43,480 bases of DNA from DASQVO01 sp035640715 (GCA_035640715.1 DASQVO010000282.1:1-43480); one strand, 5' to 3'; numbered from the stretch's first letter, positions 24,419 through 33,191 are shown. Numbers and translations are program-made. The notes: generated from the sequence alone by a model not told the origin.

Positions 24419-25656
24419 GGGTGCGGAAGCGGGCCCTGGCCGACCTGGCCCTCGTGCTCGCCTTCGCCGTCTTCTGCATCGGCGGGCTCGGGTACCTGGC
24501 CAAGGGCATGGGCATGCCGGTGCCCTTCGCCCAGCAAGGCTGGATCCTGAAGGCCAGGTTCGCCCAAGCCGAGGGCCTGGTGCCCCAGTCCGACGTCTAC
24601 GAGTCGGGTGTGCACGTGGGCAAGGTGCTCGGCATGCAGCCGGACGGCACCAAGGGAGTCGTGGTCACCATGCGCGTCGACCCCGGGGTGCGCCTCCACC
24701 AGGATGTGGACGCCTATGTCCAGCCTAAGACGGCGATCGGTGACACCTACGTCAACCTGGTCCGCACGCCGAACTCGGCCGCTCCCATGGCCACCAGCGG
24801 ATACGTGATACCGCTCGCCCACACCGGGCAATCGGTCCAGCTCGACCAGATCCTGAACAACATGGACCCGGCTACCCGGGCCGCCATGAGCCGGTCACTC
24901 CAGCAGCTCGGGGTGGCAGTCTCCGGCCGCAGTTCTGACATCCATACCACCATCCCCCAGCTGAGCCAGGTACTGGCGAACCTCCAGCCGATCGCCCAGG
25001 TAGGCGATGCCAGGCAGCACGAGCTGGACCAGATCCTGGTCGACCTCGCGGTGATCATGCGCTCGCTGGCCCAGGAGCAGCAGTCGCTCGGCCAGCTGGT
25101 GGACAGCGGTAACACGGCGATGGGCGCCATCGCCAACCGCGATCAGGCCCTCGGCGGGACGGTACGCCAGGCGGATCAGCTCATGACCTCGCTGGACACC
25201 ATCCTCCGCGGGCTCACCCCGGCCGACCGGGCCTCGCTGCAGCAGTCACCCCCGACCCTCCAGGCGGGCCTGAAACTGCTGTCCCAGCTCAACCCGGTCA
25301 TCGACCGCCTGCTACCCGAGATCCTGCTTGCGCAGGTCAACTACCCGAACAACCAGAACAGCGTGGCCAGCAAAGGCTCGGAGAGCGTCGCCCAGGAGTG
25401 GATCTCCGCCTTCGCGCAGCGGGACAACCATGGCAACGCCATGCGCATCACGCCCATCTTGAGCCTGGGCAGCGCGGTGAAGCTGCCCATCCCGCTGCCG
25501 GGTCAGCAGGGCGGCCAGTCGAGCGGCACGCCGGCCGGCGCTGGCGGCACCACCCGGCCCGCGAGCCCGCCTATCCTCCCGCAGATCCCTTCCAAGGACG
25601 CTTCCGGCAATCCCATACCGCCGGTCGCCCAGATGCTCCTGGAGTTGCCGTTATGA
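24415..25656 (+). CDS. Mce protein, position C
   Basis: 413 residues; ATGA overlap with the previous gene. Membrane helix about 8-28 (ADLALVLAFAVFCIGGLGYLA); its Cys is preceded by Phe at -1, so it is not a lipobox. MCE domain about 40-118 (FAQAEGLVPQSDVYESGVHVGKV, KTAIGDTYVNLVRTPN). Helical region about 135-290. After NHGNAMRITPILSLG come a Gly/Gln/Pro linker (about 365-395) and a hydrophobic end, PPVAQMLLELPL. The role is as for the other Mce subunits. Confidence 0.92.
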   Translation: MRVRKRALADLALVLAFAVFCIGGLGYLAKGMGMPVPFAQQGWILKARFAQAEGLVPQSDVYESGVHVGKVLGMQPDGTKGVVVTMRVDPGVRLHQDVDAYVQPKTAIGDTYVNLVRTPNSAAPMATSGYVIPLAHTGQSVQLDQILNNMDPATRAAMSRSLQQLGVAVSGRSSDIHTTIPQLSQVLANLQPIAQVGDARQHELDQILVDLAVIMRSLAQEQQSLGQLVDSGNTAMGAIANRDQALGGTVRQADQLMTSLDTILRGLTPADRASLQQSPPTLQAGLKLLSQLNPVIDRLLPEILLAQVNYPNNQNSVASKGSESVAQEWISAFAQRDNHGNAMRITPILSLGSAVKLPIPLPGQQGGQSSGTPAGAGGTTRPASPPILPQIPSKDASGNPIPPVAQMLLELPL

Positions 25657-26708
25657 CCGCCAAGGCGCTCAAGGTAGTTCCCGTGGTAGTCCTGCTCGGC
25701 TTCGTCGTGGCCGGCGCGATCCTCGTGCTGGCCGGCAGCGGCAGCAATCCCTACACGGTCCGTGTCTATCTCCTCTCGGCCGAGCGGCTCGTGCCGGGCA
25801 ACAACGTCAACATCGCCGGCGTGCCCGCCGGGCGCGTGACCTCGGTGCAGCTAGCGCCGGACAACGAGGCCGCCGGGGCGATCGTGACCATCCAGCTCGA
25901 CAATCGCTACGCGCCGCTCGGGCAGGGAACCCGCGCCATCATCCGGCCGAACGGCGTGGTGGGGGACATGTTCCTCGAGCTCGACACCGTGCAGTCCGGG
26001 CCGGCCATCCCGTCCGGCGGCAGCATCCCCATGCAGGACACCCAGGTCTCGGTCACGCTCGACCAGGTGACCAATATCCTGAACGCCAGCACGCGGCAGG
26101 AGCTGAAGACGCTGACCCAGCAAGGCGGGGTGGCGCTCCGCGGCCGGGGCGGGGACGTGAACCACGTCCTGCAGAAGCTGCCGCAGATCTCCTCCGACCT
26201 GGCGGCCACCACCGGCTCACTCGACCAGCAGACACAGCAGCTCAACGAGCTGGACGTGGAGTTCAACCGCGTCGCCGCCATGGTCGCCGGGGAGCACAGC
26301 GCGCTACAGGGCGACATCGGCAACGGGGCCAGCATCCTGGGCACGCTGGCCCAGCATCAGGCCAGCCTGCAGCAGGAACTCCAGCATGCCAGCAGCTCGC
26401 TCGGCCAGGCCAATACCGCCCTCGCCGGACGTCAGCAGGACGTGCACCAGTTGCTGCAGCAGATGCCCCAGCTCCTGCAGGTCCTGCGGGCCTTGGAGTC
26501 CCAATCCACCACCGCGGCCGCCACTATCAACCCCTGCATGCAGAACCTGCTCACGATGCTCAGCTACCTGGCGGCCGCGGACAACTACAAGCAGGGATCA
26601 GGCTCCACCGACGGGGTCGGCTACATGCTCCGCGTGAACCCGCAGCTCGTCGGGGCGGATACCGGCAGCTTCTCGCCGCAGGCGGCATGCGCGGGAGGTG
26701 GCGGCTGA
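25653..26708 (+). CDS. Mce protein, position D
   Basis: 351 residues from the ATG at 25653 (ATGA overlap). N-terminal helix about 7-27 ends LVLAGSGSNPYTVRVYL. In mycobacteria the fifth Mce protein is a lipoprotein with a Cys at such a site; here the residue after LAG is Ser, so no lipid anchor is expected. MCE domain about 33-112 (SAERLVPGNNVNIAGVPAGRV, NGVVGDMFLELDTVQSG). Helical part about 125-300 rich in Gln, His and Leu. It ends in a short Gly-rich tail. The last base of its TGA is the first base of the next ATG. Confidence 0.92.
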   Translation: MTAKALKVVPVVVLLGFVVAGAILVLAGSGSNPYTVRVYLLSAERLVPGNNVNIAGVPAGRVTSVQLAPDNEAAGAIVTIQLDNRYAPLGQGTRAIIRPNGVVGDMFLELDTVQSGPAIPSGGSIPMQDTQVSVTLDQVTNILNASTRQELKTLTQQGGVALRGRGGDVNHVLQKLPQISSDLAATTGSLDQQTQQLNELDVEFNRVAAMVAGEHSALQGDIGNGASILGTLAQHQASLQQELQHASSSLGQANTALAGRQQDVHQLLQQMPQLLQVLRALESQSTTAAATINPCMQNLLTMLSYLAAADNYKQGSGSTDGVGYMLRVNPQLVGADTGSFSPQAACAGGGG

Positions 26709-28135
26709 TGCGCCTGACCAAGGGCAACCCCTACGTCGCCGCCGTGATCCTGGTAACGGCGGCAATGGCGGTGATCGTGGCCGCTGTCGGCATCAACCTG
26801 AGTGCCGGGCTGCCCTTCAACCTCAGCCTGAGCTGGCCGCCCAGTCACGACTACACTCTGTCCGCCGCATTCACCGACGCCAACGGGGTCAACCCGGGCG
26901 CCAACGTGGTCATCGCAGGAGCCCAGGTGGGCCAGGTGACCGGCGTCCGCATCGAGCACGACCAGGCCCTGGTCACGATGCGTATCAGCCGCCGGTATGG
27001 TCCGCTGCACCGGGGGACCGTCGCCAGTATCCGCTACTCGACCCTGCTGGCCGACAAGTACATCGAGCTCACGCCGGCCGCAAGTACCGCGCTGCTGCCC
27101 AGCGGCGCCACCATCCCGAGTGACCAGACGGTGACCCCGGTCGACTTCGACCAGTTCCTCTCCAGTCTGGATGCCAGCACCAGGCAGCAGCTCCAGGTCC
27201 TCGTCCAGCAGCTCGGCGGCGGCGTCGCGGGTGAGCAGGCAGCCATCAACGCACTACTCGACAACCTGGCCGGGCTGAGCGAGCAGTCGCCGCCCGTCCT
27301 GAATGTGCTGCGGCTGCGCGATCCCCAGCTCGCCTCCATCATCGGCAACCTGGATACCGTGGCCGCCCGCCTCGCCCAGAGCCACCAGCAGCTCGGCCAG
27401 CTCGTGCAGAACACGGCACTCGTCACCGAGACCCTCGCCCACAGCGACGCCCGCCTCGACGACCTGCTGGTGCACTTGGCCAGCGTCAGCCAGGCCACCA
27501 GCCAGACACTCCGGGGCAACCAGGGCAACCTGCAGACCACGATCGAGCGCCTGAATCCCTTCCTCGTGCAGCTGAACCCCCAGCTCACCACCGCGGCGGG
27601 GTACCTCAATCAGGCCAGTCCCACCCTCCAGGCCGAGGACAAATACCTGCTCCCGGCGGTTGTCAGCGCTATCTCCCAGCAGGACGCCAACGGAAACTAC
27701 CTGCGGCAGTTCGTCGTCATCAACACCTGCGACGACACCCTCGCCTCGACGCCCAGCCCGAAGAACGCCAGCCCCACGGGCGGGTGCCTGGCGCAGGCGA
27801 TCACCGGCCTGGTCAAACCGGCCCCCAGCCACCCGGCCCCCAGCAAGAGCCGCCCCGCCCCGGGACAAGCGGGCAGGCCTGGCGCCCGCTGCCCGTCCCC
27901 CACGCCGTTGCCGAGCCCGTCGGTGAACCTGCCGCTGCCACGGCCGTCGCCGACCGCATGCCCGAAGCCGCCACCGGGCTGCGGGAGTTCGGCACGCGCA
28001 CCGGCACCCACGCCCACACCCAGCCCTACCTGCCACGGCACCGGCTCAGGCTCAGGCGGCCCCATCCCGAGCCCGGCTCCGAACCCGCTCAGCCCGCTCG
28101 GCCCCATCGGGAACGTGTTGGGAGGCGGACTCTGA
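26708..28135 (+). CDS. Mce protein, position E, with long Pro-rich tail
   Basis: 475 residues, the longest Mce subunit here. The ATG at 26708 shares one base with the previous stop. Membrane helix about 9-32; MCE domain about 50-130 (FTDANGVNPGANVVIAGAQVGQV, TLLADKYIELTPA); helical region about 145-310; a terminal globular part with QFVVINTCDDTLAS. The last 110 residues are Pro/Ser/Ala-rich with repeated PSP and PTP and four Cys, then end hydrophobic (PIGNVLGGGL). The tail could cross the cell wall or bind a partner; that is inference. No lipobox. Confidence 0.92.
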   Translation: MRLTKGNPYVAAVILVTAAMAVIVAAVGINLSAGLPFNLSLSWPPSHDYTLSAAFTDANGVNPGANVVIAGAQVGQVTGVRIEHDQALVTMRISRRYGPLHRGTVASIRYSTLLADKYIELTPAASTALLPSGATIPSDQTVTPVDFDQFLSSLDASTRQQLQVLVQQLGGGVAGEQAAINALLDNLAGLSEQSPPVLNVLRLRDPQLASIIGNLDTVAARLAQSHQQLGQLVQNTALVTETLAHSDARLDDLLVHLASVSQATSQTLRGNQGNLQTTIERLNPFLVQLNPQLTTAAGYLNQASPTLQAEDKYLLPAVVSAISQQDANGNYLRQFVVINTCDDTLASTPSPKNASPTGGCLAQAITGLVKPAPSHPAPSKSRPAPGQAGRPGARCPSPTPLPSPSVNLPLPRPSPTACPKPPPGCGSSARAPAPTPTPSPTCHGTGSGSGGPIPSPAPNPLSPLGPIGNVLGGGL

Positions 28136-29265
28136 TGGCGCGCAACCGCGTGGTCGGCCTGGCCGCGAGTGCTGTCGCGCTGCTCGCCCTGGTCCTGGTC
28201 TTTCACCCGCCCCGGCTCCCCTGGCAACCGGTGTTCCACTTCCAGATTCAGGCCCCGCCGTTCAGCCAACTGGGACAGGGAGCCTCCGTGGACCTGGCGG
28301 GCAAGCAGGTGGGCCAGCTCGACGGCGTGACCATGAGCCACGGCCTGTCCCTGCTCAGCGTGCAGATCGACGGTAATGACGCCCGCCTGCTGCACGCCGA
28401 CGCCAGCGCCACCATCGAGCCGCACGGCGTCCTGGGTACGCAGTTCATCGAGCTCGACGGGGGCTCGACGGGCAGGCTCGCGGCTGCCGCCGTCATCCCT
28501 GCCTCCCGGGTGCACGTCGCGGTCACCCTGGACCAGGTGCTGAATACGTTCCGGCCCACTGAGCTCCAGAGCCTGCAGACGCTCATCGTGCAGCTCGGCA
28601 TCGCCTCCGCCAACCGGGGCCAGGATGTCAACCAGAGCCTGAAGGCCCTCGGCGACGCCAGCAACTCGCTGACCCAGGTAACGGACACGCTGCGCCAGCA
28701 CGACCAGGGACTCTCCTCGATCATCGACAGCTCGCAGCGGCTCAACCAGAGCCTGCAGAATTCACCGCTCAGCGCCCAGATCAAGGACACGGACAAGGTA
28801 CTGGCGGGCCTGGCCAACGTCGATGGCTCGATGGGGCAGGGGATAGATCACACGGCCGCCGTGCTTTCCGACCTCGACGTCGCTTTGAACGGCAACACAG
28901 GCAACCTGAGTTACACGCTCAGCAAGGCGCCGCAGGTGGCGGCGCAGCTACGCACGCTGCTCGCGGAGGGGAATACCTTGATCAAGGGCATCAACCCGGC
29001 GCTGCCCGCCCTCATGACTTCGCTCGTGGAAGCCGAATCAGCGTTCGGCGGAACGGACGCCAACGGGCATTACGTGCGCATCATGAGCGTCACGGGCAGC
29101 TGCACCGTAGGGCTCAACCTCGGCTGTTCGGGAGGGCCCGGCCAGGGCGGCCCTCCGGTGACGGCCTCGCCCTCGGGGGCGTCCGGCTCCCCGTCGCCCT
29201 CAAAGACCTCTTCTCCGAATATCTCGGACAGGGGGCTCATGAACCTGCTCTTCGGGAACGGCTGA
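28135..29265 (+). CDS. Mce protein, position F
   Basis: 376 residues; the ATG at 28135 shares one base with the previous stop. Membrane helix about 6-24; MCE domain about 30-108, more divergent than its neighbours (FSQLGQGASVDLAGKQVGQLDGV, GVLGTQFIELDGG). Helical region about 120-290 with many Ser, Asn and Gln. A Gly/Ser/Pro linker (about 335-362) leads to the C-terminal hydrophobic end GLMNLLFGNG. Position and divergence fit the sixth subunit of an Mce heterohexamer. The MmpL gene begins 1 bp after its stop. Confidence 0.9.
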   Translation: MARNRVVGLAASAVALLALVLVFHPPRLPWQPVFHFQIQAPPFSQLGQGASVDLAGKQVGQLDGVTMSHGLSLLSVQIDGNDARLLHADASATIEPHGVLGTQFIELDGGSTGRLAAAAVIPASRVHVAVTLDQVLNTFRPTELQSLQTLIVQLGIASANRGQDVNQSLKALGDASNSLTQVTDTLRQHDQGLSSIIDSSQRLNQSLQNSPLSAQIKDTDKVLAGLANVDGSMGQGIDHTAAVLSDLDVALNGNTGNLSYTLSKAPQVAAQLRTLLAEGNTLIKGINPALPALMTSLVEAESAFGGTDANGHYVRIMSVTGSCTVGLNLGCSGGPGQGGPPVTASPSGASGSPSPSKTSSPNISDRGLMNLLFGNG

Positions 29266-29266
29266 G

Positions 29267-31816
29267 ATGACAGACGACAGGGCACGTATGGGACAGTCCA
29301 CCAGCCTGGAGGAACCGGAAGAACAGTCCGGCCACCTGGAGGAGCGAGCGGACGAGGACGGCACCTCAGCCGCGGGTGACGCCGGCACGGAGGAAACGGC
29401 CGGCCCAGGCGAAAAAGCTGGCGAGCGGCTGCGCGCGCTTTCCCGGCAGCCCCTCACGCTGCTCCTTGTCGCGGTGCTGATCACGGCCGGCCTCGGTTTC
29501 GCCGCTACCCGGCTCCAGACCGACGCCTCGGCGAGCCTGCTCATGGACACGAACTCGGCCGCATACCAGGATCAGGCCCAGTTCGCCAGCCTCTTCGGCG
29601 CCGACCCGGTGGTCGTGCTGGCCGAGCCGGCCAAGGGCCAGCAGCTCCTCACCCCCAACCACATGGTCGGCCTGGCACAGCTTGAGGGCGAGGTGGCGCG
29701 CCTGCACGGGGTGAGCCGGGTGTACGGCCCCGGCACCCTGGTCAACACGTTCGCCACCCTGGTCACACAGCGGGCGCTCCAGCTGTGCACGGCCGAGGGG
29801 CAGAAGGCACAGCAACAGGCTGAGGCAGCCGCCAAGGCGAAGAAGGAGTCGGCCACGGCCCAGCAAAAGGCCGGCAGCAATGCCTTCGACGCCGCGGTCA
29901 AGGCGTGCGCGCAGGATCTGGCGGCCAAGTACCCGTCGCTGAGCCTGCCCGCGCTCAACAATCCCGCCTTCTACAACCAGCTCCTGCTAGAGCCCAACGG
30001 ATCGGTACGGCCCTTCTGGCGAGCGGTGCTGCCCAGCCCCAGCAGTGCCCTGCTCACTATCCGGATGGGCCAGAATGCCTCGCTCGGTGATGTCACGACC
30101 GTGGAGCGCACGGTCGAGCAGGCGCACCTGGGGGTCAAGCAGCAGACGGTCACCGCGCAAACGGGGCAGCAAGCCAAGGTCCCTACCATGGCCGGCAACC
30201 TCACTGGCCTCCACTTCACCACCTCCGGCACTCCCGTCCTCATGGCGTCCCTGGCGGGGTCAGTGCGCGGCTCCCTCAAGTTCCTTCTCCCGGCCGCACT
30301 GCTGGCCATGCTGGTGCTGACTCTCCTCGTGCTCCGCGTTCCCTTCCGGCTGCTTGCCGTGCTGCTCGCGGCCCTGGCCGGCGTCTGGACAGCCGGCGCC
30401 GCGGCCGTGGCGCACCTGCCCCTCACACCCGCCACCCTCGCCGTGCTGCCGGTGGTGCTCGGCCTCGCCACCGATTACGTCCTGCAGAGCGTCAACCGGC
30501 TGGTGGAGGAGGAAGGCACACCGGCCGACCGCCTCCGGCGCATGGCCCGCGCCATCCTTCCCGCGACCGGCACGGCCGCGGCCGCCACCGCGGCCGGGGT
30601 TCTCGCCTTCTCGGTGTCCAGCGTGCCCCTGGTCCGGCAGTTCGGCCTGTTCCTCGCCCTGGGCGTGGTCATGAGCTGGCTCGCGACCGTGGTGGTCGGC
30701 CTCCCGCTGCTCTCGGTGCTGGTGCGGCGGGCCCGGCCCCGCCCGCTTCGGGTGCCGTCCTGGGACTGGCTCGCGCGGCCGGTGCGCCTCCCCGCCCTGC
30801 TCCTGCTTCCTGTGATCCTGGCCGGTTTGGCCGGCTGGGCCGCCCTCTCCCTGACCCGCATCCAGACCAACCCGACCCGCCTTCTCCCCCAGGAATCAGC
30901 CGCCGTAGCCGACGCGCACACCGTGGCCGGGAAGGTCGGCTACGCCGGGGAACTCGACCTGGTCCTGACCGGTCCCGACGTGACACGCCCCGACGTCGTT
31001 GCCTGGCTGGGAGCGGTGGAGCAGCAACTCAACGGAAACAGCCTCCACTCGGTCAACGGGCTGCCCGATTTCCTCCTGACGTTCAACTACGGCAAGCCGC
31101 CGGGCCAGCAGGAGGCGAGGAGCATCATCGCCCGGCTTCCCCGCTACTTCACCCAGTCGGTGGTCAGCGCCGACGACCACACAGCCCTGGTCACCTTCGG
31201 CCAGACGACTGTCGCGTCGCTCTCCCAGGACACGAAGCTCATCGATCGCATCGACCGGGTGACCGCTCACCCGCCCAGGGGATTCCGTGCCTACCCGGCC
31301 GGCCTGTCGGTGATCGCCGCTTCGGCCCTCCACGCGCTGCTCCACGACCAGGTGCTGCTCAACGTGCTGGCGCTCGCCGTGGTGCTGGCGGTTCTCCTGG
31401 CCGCCTTCCGCAGGCCCCGGCAGGCCCTCCTGGCAGTCCTGCCCGCGACGGTAGCCGCGGGCTGGGCGACGGGCGCGGAATACCTCTTCGGTATCGAGAC
31501 GACGCCGATCACGATATTGCTCTCCGGCGTGGTCGTGGCCTTCGCCACCGAGTTCAGCGTCTTGTGGCTTTCCCGCTACAGGGCCGAGCGCACGCAGGGC
31601 GCGGAGCCGCGAGATGCCGCCGAGGTCGCGAGCCGGCGGATCGGGCCGGCCATCGTCGCGGCGGCGCTAGCCCTCATCGCCGGCTTCGCTGCCCTCGCCC
31701 TGAGCCCGGTACCGATGGTGCGCGGATTCGGTATCTGGTGCGCCGCGGACCTCGCCTTGGCGGCACTGGCGGTCCTGCTCGTGCTCCCGTCGCTCACGCC
31801 GCGGCTGGCTCGCTGA
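29267..31816 (+). CDS. MmpL/RND-superfamily transporter ending the mce operon
   Basis: 849 residues. An acidic cytoplasmic leader (1-55) precedes TM1 (about 60-82). A large periplasmic domain follows, with a Lys/Ala/Gln coiled-coil-like insert at about 180-212 bounded by two Cys. TM2-TM6 contain the proton-relay signature GLATDYVLQSVNRLVEEE. A second periplasmic domain and TM7-TM12 follow, where the equivalent motif reads AFATEFSVLWLSRYRAER (Glu-Phe instead of Asp-Tyr). MMPL proteins export lipids using the proton gradient. Its start lies 1 bp after mceF, so it belongs to the operon; a joint Mce-MmpL machine is inferred from this. Confidence 0.9.
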   Translation: MTDDRARMGQSTSLEEPEEQSGHLEERADEDGTSAAGDAGTEETAGPGEKAGERLRALSRQPLTLLLVAVLITAGLGFAATRLQTDASASLLMDTNSAAYQDQAQFASLFGADPVVVLAEPAKGQQLLTPNHMVGLAQLEGEVARLHGVSRVYGPGTLVNTFATLVTQRALQLCTAEGQKAQQQAEAAAKAKKESATAQQKAGSNAFDAAVKACAQDLAAKYPSLSLPALNNPAFYNQLLLEPNGSVRPFWRAVLPSPSSALLTIRMGQNASLGDVTTVERTVEQAHLGVKQQTVTAQTGQQAKVPTMAGNLTGLHFTTSGTPVLMASLAGSVRGSLKFLLPAALLAMLVLTLLVLRVPFRLLAVLLAALAGVWTAGAAAVAHLPLTPATLAVLPVVLGLATDYVLQSVNRLVEEEGTPADRLRRMARAILPATGTAAAATAAGVLAFSVSSVPLVRQFGLFLALGVVMSWLATVVVGLPLLSVLVRRARPRPLRVPSWDWLARPVRLPALLLLPVILAGLAGWAALSLTRIQTNPTRLLPQESAAVADAHTVAGKVGYAGELDLVLTGPDVTRPDVVAWLGAVEQQLNGNSLHSVNGLPDFLLTFNYGKPPGQQEARSIIARLPRYFTQSVVSADDHTALVTFGQTTVASLSQDTKLIDRIDRVTAHPPRGFRAYPAGLSVIAASALHALLHDQVLLNVLALAVVLAVLLAAFRRPRQALLAVLPATVAAGWATGAEYLFGIETTPITILLSGVVVAFATEFSVLWLSRYRAERTQGAEPRDAAEVASRRIGPAIVAAALALIAGFAALALSPVPMVRGFGIWCAADLALAALAVLLVLPSLTPRLAR

Positions 31817-31826
31817 AATTGAGTGA

Positions 31827-31856
31827 TCGACTACGAGCCACTCGACTAGGGCCAGC
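31827..31856 (+). repeat. Right copy of the 30-bp direct repeat
   Basis: Identical to 19287-19316. It begins 10 bp after the MmpL stop and reproduces the last seven GH43 codons (DYEPLD plus stop preceded by one extra codon part) outside any gene. After one mismatch three more bases (ggg) agree. Confidence 0.95.
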
Positions 31857-31953
31857 AGGGCCGACCGCGTACGGCGTCACCGCGGCCCCGCCGGCGGCGG
31901 TCCGGCATGATCATCCAAGGATCGCTTAACCTTCCATTCATCGGGAAGACATG

Positions 31954-31965
31954 AGATGTTCATCT
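31954..31965. promoter_or_regulatory. Small dyad AGATG-TT-CATCT upstream of the DUF3147 gene
   Basis: A perfect 5-bp inverted repeat with 2-bp centre, 54 bp before the start codon. It is too short to be sure of a regulatory role. Confidence 0.2.
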
Positions 31966-32018
31966 AACCGTAGCCGCGCACGGATTGAGCCCGATCCGGC
32001 GTCGCGGAGGAGCAACTC

Positions 32019-32930
32019 ATGCCGACCCCCGTGCTCATCTGCCTCAAGGCGGTCAACGGCGGGCTGTTCGTGGCCCTGTTCGCCGTGCTCGGCGAGATCC
32101 TGGAACCGAAACGCTTTGCCGGCATCTTCGGGGCCGCGCCTTCGATTGCGCTGGCGAACCTGCTCATGACCGTGCTGGGCAAAGGAGAGACCGCCGCGCG
32201 GGACGCGTCCACCGGGATGATCGCCGGTGCGGTGGCCATGGTCGTAGCCTGCGCCGCCGCGATACCCGCCGTCCGCCGCTGGGGCGCGGTACGGGGATCG
32301 CTCCTGCTCTGGGGCGTATGGCTGGTAGCCGGCGCCGCCGGTGCCCTGGTGGCCACGGGCGGCGCGCATCTCATGTCGGGGACCGGCATGCCTGCCGGGC
32401 GCGAGGCTTCCCATGGCCGGCCCGGGAAAGGAGCGGCCAAGGATGACAGCGGCGGACGGCTCTTCGCCGCCGACCTCGGGGCGCTGCGGGAAACCAGGCT
32501 CCGCGATCTCGCCGTCCGGTTCGCTTTCGGGGCGGCCATCTCCATCGTGGCAGGTCTCGTGGGCGTCCTGGCCGGCCAGCGGGCCGGCGGGGTGCTGCTG
32601 GCGTCGCCGGCGATTCTGCCGGCGACGCTCACGATGATCGAACGGGAGGAGAATCACCGGGCAGCGGTCACGGAGACCCAGGGATCGGTGCCCGGTGCCG
32701 TCGCGCTCGTCGTATTCGCCGCGGTGAGCGCCACCACGATCAAACTGGTGCCGGTCGGCGCGGCCCTACTCTCTGCACTCGCGGCCTGGATCGCCGTCGC
32801 CATAGCCGGATACCTCACGCTAGCCGCGGCTCATGCTTCGTGGAAGCAGGATGTCGATGACATCGCCAGGCAACGCCGCGAGGCAGCGCAAGCCCGGCGC
32901 GGCCAGGCGAATCAGGCCCGCACCGCTTAG
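32019..32930 (+). CDS. DUF3147-type membrane protein, tandem
   Basis: 303 residues with about eight hydrophobic segments in two halves. The first half (LKAVNGGLFVALFAVLGEILEPKRFAGIFGAAPSIALANL) carries the DUF3147 signature FAGIFGAAPSIALA. The second half (about 165-280) repeats the plan, with GVLLASPAILPATL in the same place, separated by a charged loop (about 125-155). The protein ends in a basic Arg/Gln tail. The ATG at 32019 has GGAGG 7 nt upstream. Function is unknown for the family. It stands alone, just outside the right repeat of the mce island. Confidence 0.75.
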   Translation: MPTPVLICLKAVNGGLFVALFAVLGEILEPKRFAGIFGAAPSIALANLLMTVLGKGETAARDASTGMIAGAVAMVVACAAAIPAVRRWGAVRGSLLLWGVWLVAGAAGALVATGGAHLMSGTGMPAGREASHGRPGKGAAKDDSGGRLFAADLGALRETRLRDLAVRFAFGAAISIVAGLVGVLAGQRAGGVLLASPAILPATLTMIEREENHRAAVTETQGSVPGAVALVVFAAVSATTIKLVPVGAALLSALAAWIAVAIAGYLTLAAAHASWKQDVDDIARQRREAAQARRGQANQARTA

Positions 32931-32964
32931 CCCAGCCCGCACCGCTTGGCCCTGCCCCCACCAC

Positions 32965-33144
32965 TTACGCCGGCTCGCCGCTTAACCCGGCCTGCGGGCC
33001 TAAGCCGATCCGCCACGTAGCCCGCCCGCGCCGCTTGTAAGGCTGGCGCTCGCGCGACTTCTTGAACTGCGGCATCCCTGCCCGCTGCCGCATGGGCAGC
33101 CGGGCCCTGATGTCCTTCAGCGCCTTGGCGCGGGATCGCGGCAT
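32965..33144 (-). CDS. Possible 59-residue Arg/Lys-rich protein
   Basis: ATG at 33144, reading MPRSRAKALKDIRARLPMRQ and onward, very basic. The central codons have the G/C-ending third positions of real genes here (all Lys codons are AAG), which is the only support. There is no clear Shine-Dalgarno and no recognised family. The frame could be extended to a TTG at 33201 inside the palindrome. Confidence 0.2.
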   Translation of the reverse strand: MPRSRAKALKDIRARLPMRQRAGMPQFKKSRERQPYKRRGRATWRIGLGPQAGLSGEPA

Positions 33145-33191
33145 ACGACCTGAACTTTCCTTGATCTCGGCGCACACCGCCTGGGAATGTT

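Noticed and set aside
19287..31856. Transposon target-site duplication as the cause of the 30-bp repeats
   Set aside because: Known target duplications are mostly 2-14 bp, and there are no terminal inverted repeats or transposase; an attachment-type or recombination origin fits better.
31817..31920. Terminator after the MmpL gene
   Set aside because: Only short, imperfect GC-rich inverted repeats are present; no stem long enough to support a call.
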